From: Chitinophagaceae bacterium
GTDB taxonomy: Bacteria; Bacteroidota; Bacteroidia; Chitinophagales; Chitinophagaceae
Direction of reading: 5' to 3'
Assembly: GCA_021738605.1 (NCBI GenBank)
Contig: JAIPBY010000166.1
Coordinates: forward strand, 1-5,397
Length of the DNA: 5,397 bases
A program made the translations under genes and the position numbers. Positions 1-5,397 of this stretch are shown piece after piece. The stretch's first letter is position 1. Each line of letters opens with the position of its first letter. Below the pieces are notes generated by a model, which worked only from the letters and a program-made list of their open reading frames with translations, made no database searches and was not told the origin of the DNA.

Positions 1-1100
1 ATTTTACTGAATCACATCAACTGCTGCAACAAAAAATCAAACTGCAACAGTCTTTCACCGACTCTGTTGTGTTTTATTATGGTGTAACGGATGGGTTTGT
101 GAAAAACAGTCCGGTGTTCACCCGGGGTAGTCATTTGGAACCGTCCGCCAATAAAACAACCCGCTCTTTTTTATCTGCAATACCTGTGGCGCAAGCCAAC
201 CTCGATGTAGCGGGAAGTGGTCGTTTGCAATTGGCCGCGGCAATTACGGATCCCCAAAACCCCCTCACTTCAAGGGTCATGGTCAACCGCATATGGCACT
301 ACCTTTTTGGGAAAGGAATTGTAGAAACCGTTGATAACTTTGGCATGCAGGGAAAGCTACCTTCTCATCCCGAGCTACTGGACTACCTGGCCATTCGTTT
401 TCAAAAAGATGGATATTCCATCAAAAAAACAATTCGCCAGATCATGCTTTCTGATGCCTTTCAACGTGCTGTAGTGCCCCGCAACAATGCAAAAAAAGAG
501 GATCCTGCCAACCTGTGGCTTTCTCATTATCCCATCAGAAGACTGGAGGCAGAAAGTATACGAGATGCGTTGCTGGCCACTTCGGGTAAATTGGATAAGA
601 CCATGCTAGGGACTTCTGTACCCGTGCACATCAACCGATTCATGAATGGCCGGGGTAAACCTTCTGTATCTGGGCCAATGGATGGCAATGGAAGGCGCAG
701 TATTTATGTTGCTGTGAGGCGAAACTTTTTGGATCCCATGATGATGAACTTTGACAGACCCAATCCGGCAACCACTTTTGGAAGACGGAGTACTACAAAC
801 GTCCCTTCTCAATCATTGATGTTGATGAATGATCCTTTTGTTGTTATGCAGGCCGAGGAGATGGCAAAACTGTTGTTGGAAGCAAAAATTCCCCGACCTG
901 AAAATCGCATCCGCTGGATTTACGAACGCTGCTTTGCCAGGGTGCCAAGCAAAAGAGAGATCAATGATGCCACTGTTTTCATGGCGCAGTTGAAAAAAAC
1001 ATACCCGTCAACAACAACAAAAGAAATCATTGAACTGTCCGTCTGGAAAGATTATATCCATTCCATATTCAACATGAAAGAATTCATTTATCTGATTTAA
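1..1100 (+). CDS. DUF1553 (PSD1) domain protein, C-terminal part, 5' end outside window
   Basis: The reading frame is open from the left edge (first full codon at position 3) to TAA at 1098-1100, giving 365 visible residues. A GTG at 69 could be taken as a start, but the frame and the family similarity continue upstream of it, so this is a truncated gene. DUF1553 hallmarks appear in order: VFTRGSHLEPS (nt 114-146), the core SRVMVNRIWHYLFG (270-311) followed by NFGMQGKLPSHPELLDYLA, then RRLEAESIRDALL, RRSIYVAVRRN, NFDRPNPATTFGRR (747-788) with VPSQSLMLMNDPFV, and the usual ending FNMKEFIYLI. In this family DUF1553 normally follows a DUF1549 domain and sometimes an N-terminal PSCyt1 cytochrome; those parts would lie upstream. 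The biochemical role of the family is not established. The next gene, DUF1501, is its usual partner and starts 1 nt after this stop. The family call is secure; function is unknown. Confidence 0.95.
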   Translation, partial: FTESHQLLQQKIKLQQSFTDSVVFYYGVTDGFVKNSPVFTRGSHLEPSANKTTRSFLSAIPVAQANLDVAGSGRLQLAAAITDPQNPLTSRVMVNRIWHYLFGKGIVETVDNFGMQGKLPSHPELLDYLAIRFQKDGYSIKKTIRQIMLSDAFQRAVVPRNNAKKEDPANLWLSHYPIRRLEAESIRDALLATSGKLDKTMLGTSVPVHINRFMNGRGKPSVSGPMDGNGRRSIYVAVRRNFLDPMMMNFDRPNPATTFGRRSTTNVPSQSLMLMNDPFVVMQAEEMAKLLLEAKIPRPENRIRWIYERCFARVPSKREINDATVFMAQLKKTYPSTTTKEIIELSVWKDYIHSIFNMKEFIYLI

Positions 1101-1101
1101 C

Positions 1102-2565
1102 ATGGCCCCATACCCTCCTTTTTTTCGAAAATCAATGTCGCGCAGACAAATGTTGGACAGCTGTAAGTGTGGCTTTGGCTCACTTGCCATGGTCAGTCTT
1201 TTTGGAAGCCTGCTGCCTTCATGCTCTGGCGCGAGCTATCAGCAAAATGCACATATTGATGCCCTGCTGTCTGGAGCCAAGTTGCCAGGGTTTTTGCCCA
1301 AAGCGAAAAATATCATATTTCTCTACATGGATGGTGGGGTATCGCAAGTAGATTCTTTTGATCCAAAACCCAGGCTAGAAAAAGAAAATGGCGAAGACCC
1401 CAACAACAAGTTCAAGGTTGACGATACACAATTTGGAAACGTTGGCAAAATACTGAAAAGTCCTTGGTCCTTTAATAAATATGGCGAGTCCGGAATAGAA
1501 GTGAGTGATCTCTTCCCTCATATTGCCTCTTGTGCAGATGACCTGGCTGTAATTCGTTCCATGGTGTCAAATTTTCCAGAACACACCAATGCAAATTATT
1601 TTTTACATACCGGCAGTGGTTTGCAAGGTAGACCCAGCATGGGTGCCTGGATCAACTATGGACTTGGAAGTGAAAACAGCAACCTGCCAGGATATGTTGT
1701 GTTGGATGGGGGACTGATTCCGCCGGGCGGTTTGGACAATTTTAAAAATGGATTCCTACCTGCCTCATTCCAATCCTCCATCCTTCGTGCAGGAGGAGAA
1801 CCCATCGCAAATATCAGGCCGGCTGACAGCATTGTTGGCATCCAAGATGAAAAACTGGCCTTCCTCAAAAAAAGAGACAAAGGACTTCTGGGCTCACTGG
1901 GTGATGCAGATGAAATTGAGTCTGCCATCAGCAACTATGAATTGGCCTATAAAATGCAGTCCTCGATTCCAGAACTTACCGACTTTAAGCTTGAGTCTGA
2001 AGCCACCAAAAAACTGTATGGCCTGGACGCACAAGACCCCAATACAAGAAACTATGCGGCACAATGTCTTCTTGCACGCAGGCTTGTTGAAAGAGGAGTG
2101 CGGTTCGTAGAACTAACCTGTCCTTCGATTGGTGGATTTGATCGTTGGGATCAACATGCAAACTTAAAAGCAGGACATGAGTCCAATGCACATGCAGTTG
2201 ATCAACCCATTGCCGGCCTCTTAAAAGACCTGAAACTTCGCGGTCTGCTGGAAGAAACGCTGGTTGTCTGGTCTGGAGAATTTGGGCGCACACCTTTTGC
2301 ACAGGGGAATGATGGCCGAGACCACAATCCTTCCGCATTCAGCATGTGGATGGCGGGGGCAGGAATCAAGGGCGGAACCGTTTATGGTGCAACAGATGAA
2401 TACGGTTACCGTGTGGTAGACAACCCTGTAACCATTCATGATCTGCACGCGACAATGCTTCATCTTTTAGGCGTAGACCACAAACAACTGACCTTTCGGT
2501 TTGGTGGCCGTGATTTTAGGTTGACAGATGTACACGGAAATATAGTGAAGGATATTCTCATCTAA
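1102..2565 (+). CDS. DUF1501 domain protein with twin-arginine signal (alkaline phosphatase/sulfatase-like fold)
   Basis: A 487-residue protein of normal DUF1501 length. The N-terminus has a Tat-type signal: SRRQML (residues 13-18), a hydrophobic stretch (about 24-38), then LLPSC with Cys41, a possible but atypical lipobox. Export to the periplasm, perhaps as a lipoprotein, is inferred. The mature part opens with IIFLYMDGGVSQVDSFDPKP (71-90), the first metal-site motif of the alkaline phosphatase-like superfamily. Later come GGFDRWDQHANL (344-355), VVWSGEFGRTP (388-398) and GRDHNPSAFSMWMAGAGIKGG (405-425). Candidate metal or catalytic residues are Asp77, Asp350/His352, Glu393 and Asp407/His408. 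The start at 1102 lies 1 nt after the DUF1553 stop, which suggests translational coupling. A second ATG at 1135 (Met12, just before SRRQ) would give a shorter signal and is a fair alternative. DUF1501 has no confirmed substrate; calling it a sulfatase would go too far. Confidence 0.95.
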   Translation: MAPYPPFFRKSMSRRQMLDSCKCGFGSLAMVSLFGSLLPSCSGASYQQNAHIDALLSGAKLPGFLPKAKNIIFLYMDGGVSQVDSFDPKPRLEKENGEDPNNKFKVDDTQFGNVGKILKSPWSFNKYGESGIEVSDLFPHIASCADDLAVIRSMVSNFPEHTNANYFLHTGSGLQGRPSMGAWINYGLGSENSNLPGYVVLDGGLIPPGGLDNFKNGFLPASFQSSILRAGGEPIANIRPADSIVGIQDEKLAFLKKRDKGLLGSLGDADEIESAISNYELAYKMQSSIPELTDFKLESEATKKLYGLDAQDPNTRNYAAQCLLARRLVERGVRFVELTCPSIGGFDRWDQHANLKAGHESNAHAVDQPIAGLLKDLKLRGLLEETLVVWSGEFGRTPFAQGNDGRDHNPSAFSMWMAGAGIKGGTVYGATDEYGYRVVDNPVTIHDLHATMLHLLGVDHKQLTFRFGGRDFRLTDVHGNIVKDILI

Positions 2566-2585
2566 TCAAAACTGAACCCATCAAC

Positions 2586-3527
2586 ATGAAAATATTCAAC
2601 GCCCGTTTTACTTTCTTTCTTGCTGCCTTGGCAATTTTATGTATTGCAGCAGTATCATTTCGCAAGCCTTCGGGTTACAAGAACAAGAAGATTTCGCACA
2701 TGTTTTTCATTGCAGGGCCAGACTTCACGGGAATCATTGGAGAAAATGGAGAAATTTCATGGAATTCCGGAAAGCCAGGGGCAAGAGATGGATTTGTTTT
2801 GCCCAATGGCCATGTACTAATTTGCTGGGCTGATGAAGTGAAAGAATATGACAACGATAAAAAAGTGATGTTCAACTATAAAAAGTCTGCGCCAGCAAAC
2901 GAATTGGGCACAGCAGTAAGGCTTGAGAACGGGAATACATTGATTACTGAATCTGGAAAGGAACCACGTTTGCTGGAACTTGATCAACAGGGAATGATCA
3001 AGGCATGGATTCCACTGTTGCCAGAAACAGACAATGTTCACATGCAAACAAGAATGGCACGCAAACTGCCATCAGGCAATTATATTGTCCCACACCTGTT
3101 GGCCTTCAAGGTCAAAGAATATACACCTGAGGGAAAAGTTATAAAAACCTTCAATACAGATCTTCCTGCACTTGGAGGGCGTGCTTCAGAAAATTGGCCA
3201 TTCACTGCCATTAGACTGAAGAATGGCAATACACTCATTACCCTTACCCATGGAAACAAGGTGGTCGAAATGAACCCTGATGGACAGGTGGTATGGGAAT
3301 TGTCCAATGATGATTTTCAAGCGAAAGTCCTTCAAGATCCCTGCGGAGCCCAGCGACTTCCAAATGGAAACACGGTGATCGCCAGCTATGGCGCAAATGA
3401 GGGAATTAGGCTGTTCGAGATAGACAGAAAAAAGAAAATCGTTTGGAGCTTCAAAAGATACCGTGTTCATGATTTTCAAATACTGACCACAAATGGCAAG
3501 CCCATCAAAGGAACCCCCTTGAAATAA
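2586..3527 (+). CDS. Exported beta-propeller protein (ASST/PQQ/NHL-like repeats)
   Basis: A 313-residue protein with an N-terminal signal or anchor (hydrophobic residues about 8-25) followed by a repeat-built domain. Five copies of an [R/K/V]L-x-NG-N-x-L/I motif are visible: VLPNGHVLI (71-79), RLENGNTLI (112-120), KLPSGNYIV (160-168), RLKNGNTLI (210-218) and RLPNGNTVI (257-265). Each is followed 5-14 residues later by a strand-turn-strand of the type VVEMNPDGQVVWEL (226-239): at 85-98, 129-141, 176-189, 226-239 and 276-289. A first half-repeat, GIIGENGEISWN (49-60), supplies the second half of a sixth blade, so the fold is probably a six-bladed propeller closed by its N-terminal strand. This pattern is shared by arylsulfotransferase-like, PQQ-like and NHL propellers. 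I see no residues that fix an enzymatic activity, so a binding or scaffold role is equally possible. It starts 20 nt after the DUF1501 gene with no clear Shine-Dalgarno. Cys19 is not a good lipobox because Leu precedes it. Confidence 0.92.
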   Translation: MKIFNARFTFFLAALAILCIAAVSFRKPSGYKNKKISHMFFIAGPDFTGIIGENGEISWNSGKPGARDGFVLPNGHVLICWADEVKEYDNDKKVMFNYKKSAPANELGTAVRLENGNTLITESGKEPRLLELDQQGMIKAWIPLLPETDNVHMQTRMARKLPSGNYIVPHLLAFKVKEYTPEGKVIKTFNTDLPALGGRASENWPFTAIRLKNGNTLITLTHGNKVVEMNPDGQVVWELSNDDFQAKVLQDPCGAQRLPNGNTVIASYGANEGIRLFEIDRKKKIVWSFKRYRVHDFQILTTNGKPIKGTPLK

Positions 3528-3559
3528 TTTTTGTTCAGCAATTTTAGCCTACTCATCTT

Positions 3560-4954
3560 ATGCAAACAGTACCAGATGTTTTTATGTTTCTTGGAAGGTT
3601 TCATCCTTTGTTTGTCCACCTGCCCATAGGGCTTTTGGCTTTCACCCTATTCGCCGAGTCAATGCTGCTGTGGAAACCGAGGGAGTCTTTTAAAAAAATC
3701 ATTCCGGTACTTTGGCTTTTTTCAGCCTTGGGTGCTGCCTGCTCCGCAGCCTCAGGTTACCTCCTTTCACTCGGGGGCGGATATGAAGAAGATGCACTAA
3801 GCTTCCACAAAATCGGGGGTATTGCCTTGTGCTGTATTTCAACAACATGTTACCTGTTCTATGTTTTACCGTTGGATTTTATGAAAAAAACGGTTCGGCC
3901 AATCCGCTACCTCCTTGTGTTGGGTGCCGGAGTACTGCTCGTTACAACCGGACATGGTGGAGGATCACTTGCGCATGGCAGCAATTACCTGACCGAATTC
4001 AGCCCTATACAAACGTCTGCTGTTGGTGAAGCAGACAGATATGATGAAACCGCCTTAGAGGCGAAGGCAAGCATTTCAAGCCTTGATTCTGCAGATATTT
4101 TCAAGCATGTTGTCATGCCCATTTTACAATCAAAATGTGTAAGCTGTCACAATGAGGAAAAGAAGAAAGGAGGGTTGCTGCTGACGTCCTATGATGCCAT
4201 CCTTGCCGGTGGTAAAACAAAAAAGGGTGTGATGGCAGGAAATACAGCAAACAGTGAAATCTTCAGGCGCATCACGCTTCCAAAGAACCACAAGGAATTT
4301 ATGCCAACAGATGGGAAAAAACCGCTGACCGAAAATCAGGTAAGCATATTGGAGTGGTGGATTGAGACAGGGGCGCAACAAAACATGATGATTGCATCAA
4401 TGCATCCTGATAAAAAAATGCAGGATGTTCTTGAAGATTTTTTTCAGATTGGAGAGGCCGCTATCCTTTCATACGCAGCAAAAGCGCCAGATCGCAACAG
4501 CCTTGCTGATTTGCTCAAAGCCGGCTTTCAGGTAAACATGATCAACAAAGGCAGCAACCTCATTGAAGTCAAATTCAATGGAAAGGAAAACCAAAAACCA
4601 AACCTTGGTTTGTTGAAGTCAGTGCAGGAAGGCCTGGTATGGCTTCATCTCACCAACTGTGGCATCACTGATGAGGATCTCGTCATTGTTGGGGGCCTGT
4701 CCAATCTTTACAAACTCAATCTAAACCGAAATGCAATTACAGACAAAGGTGTTGTTGAGCTGGCCAACTTGTCTAAACTGGAATACCTGAATCTCTACGG
4801 AACATCCATAACGGAAAAAAGCCTCCCGGGATTGATCAAATTGCCAAAACTTAAAAAGCTTTATGCCTGGGAAACCGCGATCGATAGCAGCTTTTCAATG
4901 AATGGCATAAATGCTGCCAAAGACCTGGAGTTGGTATTCAAACTGGCCCAATGA
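3560..4954 (+). CDS. Membrane-anchored c-type cytochrome: DUF2231 + PSCyt1 + leucine-rich repeat
   Basis: A 464-residue three-part protein. Residues 13-132 form a DUF2231 domain with four predicted helices (about 14-37, 47-71, 84-105, 115-131) and the signature GRFHPLFVHLPIG. The loops at 39-46 and 109-116 are rich in Lys/Arg and the 72-80 loop is acidic, so both termini are predicted to be periplasmic. After a polar linker (about 145-178) comes a PSCyt1-type cytochrome c domain: IFKHVVMPILQSKCVSCHNEE with the haem-binding CVSCH at 193-197, the candidate distal ligand Met248 in FMPTDGKKPL, and the family ending ILEWWIETGA. Residues 280-350 are a linker with unclear fold. Residues 359-440 carry a leucine-rich repeat with an exact 24-residue period. 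Likely role: passing electrons between a periplasmic partner and the membrane, with the LRR as a docking surface; this is inference. It lies 32 nt after the propeller gene and closes the operon. Confidence 0.94.
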   Translation: MQTVPDVFMFLGRFHPLFVHLPIGLLAFTLFAESMLLWKPRESFKKIIPVLWLFSALGAACSAASGYLLSLGGGYEEDALSFHKIGGIALCCISTTCYLFYVLPLDFMKKTVRPIRYLLVLGAGVLLVTTGHGGGSLAHGSNYLTEFSPIQTSAVGEADRYDETALEAKASISSLDSADIFKHVVMPILQSKCVSCHNEEKKKGGLLLTSYDAILAGGKTKKGVMAGNTANSEIFRRITLPKNHKEFMPTDGKKPLTENQVSILEWWIETGAQQNMMIASMHPDKKMQDVLEDFFQIGEAAILSYAAKAPDRNSLADLLKAGFQVNMINKGSNLIEVKFNGKENQKPNLGLLKSVQEGLVWLHLTNCGITDEDLVIVGGLSNLYKLNLNRNAITDKGVVELANLSKLEYLNLYGTSITEKSLPGLIKLPKLKKLYAWETAIDSSFSMNGINAAKDLELVFKLAQ

Positions 4955-5097
4955 TGTTAAAGGTGATTTTTTCTTGTTTTCAAAGAAATCGTTCCGTTAA
5001 AAAGCCCATGCGCATGTTAAAATTTTGATACCCCTATTCAAACAAAAAAAGGTGGCCCGTTTCCGAACCACCTTTGTGTATCAATTGCGTTTATTTT
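4955..5097. other. Intergenic region between convergent transcription units
   Basis: These 143 nt separate the end of the cytochrome operon from the end of katG. Apart from the katG terminator and a 10-bp perfect palindrome (CATGCGCATG, 5007-5016), I see no gene and no convincing plus-strand terminator. The first 40 nt are T-rich (GATTTTTTCTTGTTTTC) but lack a stable preceding GC stem. Confidence 0.7.
5041..5075 (-). terminator. Rho-independent terminator of katG
   Basis: Read on the minus strand, 5075 to 5048 gives a 12-bp stem AAAGGTGGTTCG / CGGGCCACCTTT capped by a GAAA (GNRA) tetraloop, then a run of T from the complement of the A tract 5044-5050. Two of the pairs are G-U wobbles. On the plus strand these become C-A mismatches and the downstream T run is short, so the element clearly works in the katG direction. 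It begins 22 nt past the katG stop codon. Confidence 0.88.
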
Positions 5098-5397
5098 TTA
5101 TGCCAGATCAAAACGATCAAGGTTCATGACCTTGTTCCAAGCGGCAACAAAATCCTGCACAAACTTCTGCTCAGCATCTTCGCAAGCATAGAGTTCAGCC
5201 AAAGCGCGGAGTTCAGAGTTTGAACCAAAGATCAGGTCAGCACGGGTAGCCGTCCACTTCAATTCTCCTGTTAAACGGTCGCGTCCTTCGAATGCTTCGC
5301 TTGATGCGGATGAAGCTTTCCAGGTGGTGCTGAAATCAATCAGGCTCGTGAAGAAATCATTGGTAAGCTGTCCGGGACGCTTGGTGAAAACACCATG
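5098..5397 (-). CDS. katG: Catalase-peroxidase KatG, C-terminal fragment
   Basis: The minus-strand frame is open from the right edge to TAA (complement of 5098-5100), giving the last 99 codons. The translation runs HGVFTKRPGQLTNDFF, then STTWKASS, FEGRDRLTGELKWTATRADL, IFGSNSELRALAELYACED, and ends FVAAWNKVMNLDRFDLA. This is the conserved C-terminus of KatG, a periodate-insensitive match to the family from memory, with FGSNS.LRALAE.YA and KVMNLDRFDL especially diagnostic. KatG is a haem enzyme that removes hydrogen peroxide by catalase and peroxidase reactions. The haem site and the Met-Tyr-Trp adduct are in the N-terminal domain, outside the window. The C-terminal domain seen here binds no haem but is known to keep the active site in shape. 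Family length is about 720-760 residues, so roughly 13% is visible. The gene is convergent with the cytochrome operon and has its own terminator, so it is probably regulated independently. Confidence 0.97.
   Translation of the reverse strand, partial: HGVFTKRPGQLTNDFFTSLIDFSTTWKASSASSEAFEGRDRLTGELKWTATRADLIFGSNSELRALAELYACEDAEQKFVQDFVAAWNKVMNLDRFDLA

Noticed and set aside
69..71. GTG as start codon of the first gene
   Set aside because: The frame is open to the left edge and the residues before it fit the family, so the gene begins outside the window.
1748..2110. Plus-strand overlapping frame of 120 codons inside the DUF1501 gene
   Set aside because: Out of frame with a clear protein family; no recognisable domain or start signal.
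1985..2338. Minus-strand open frame of 117 codons inside the DUF1501 gene
   Set aside because: It is antisense to a strongly conserved coding region, has no family resemblance and has low-complexity composition typical of a shadow frame.
2640..2645. Cys19 of the propeller protein as a lipobox cysteine
   Set aside because: The residue before it is Leu, which does not fit the Gly/Ala/Ser needed at -1.
3525..3533. TAATTTTTG resembling the Bacteroidota -7 promoter element before the cytochrome gene
   Set aside because: The spacing inside the element is one base too long and no TTTG is found about 19 nt upstream; the gene more likely belongs to the operon transcript.
4970..4990. T-rich stretch after the cytochrome gene as an intrinsic terminator
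   Set aside because: No stable stem precedes the T run; the only inverted match (GATTT...AAATC) is imperfect and A/T-rich.

Overview
The window looks like a piece of a Bacteroidota chromosome, probably an environmental lineage of the Chitinophagales/Saprospirales/Cytophagales kind. The reasons are moderate A+T content, start codons preceded by A-rich leaders without a clear Shine-Dalgarno sequence, and planctomycete-type families (DUF1553, DUF1501, PSCyt1) next to a bacterial katG. The assignment is an inference; no rRNA or other phylogenetic marker is present.

Layout: positions 1-4954 carry four closely packed plus-strand genes that look like one operon. They are the C-terminal part of a DUF1553 (PSD1) protein that enters from the left edge; a DUF1501 protein of the alkaline phosphatase/sulfatase fold with a twin-arginine signal, starting 1 nt after the previous stop; an exported NHL/ASST/PQQ-like beta-propeller with about six repeats, 20 nt further on; and, 32 nt further on, a 464-residue membrane protein that joins a four-helix DUF2231 domain, a PSCyt1-type c-type cytochrome domain (CVSCH) and a C-terminal leucine-rich repeat. 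A 143-nt intergenic stretch (4955-5097) follows. It holds a strong intrinsic terminator oriented for the minus strand. The right end (5098-5397) is the C-terminal 99 codons of katG (catalase-peroxidase) on the minus strand, convergent with the operon.

How the genes may work together: all four operon products appear to act outside the cytoplasm. DUF1549/DUF1553 and DUF1501 proteins are a well-known but functionally unassigned pair, abundant in Planctomycetes and also found in Bacteroidota. Here the pair comes with a soluble propeller and a membrane-anchored cytochrome whose predicted topology puts the haem domain, the LRR and a set of DUF2231 histidines on the periplasmic side. A reasonable but unproven model is a periplasmic oxidative or hydrolytic system whose electrons pass through the cytochrome to the membrane. 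Substrate and reaction cannot be read from this sequence. katG is a separate peroxide-defence gene and probably only a neighbour.

No tRNA, rRNA, CRISPR array, insertion sequence or attachment site was seen.
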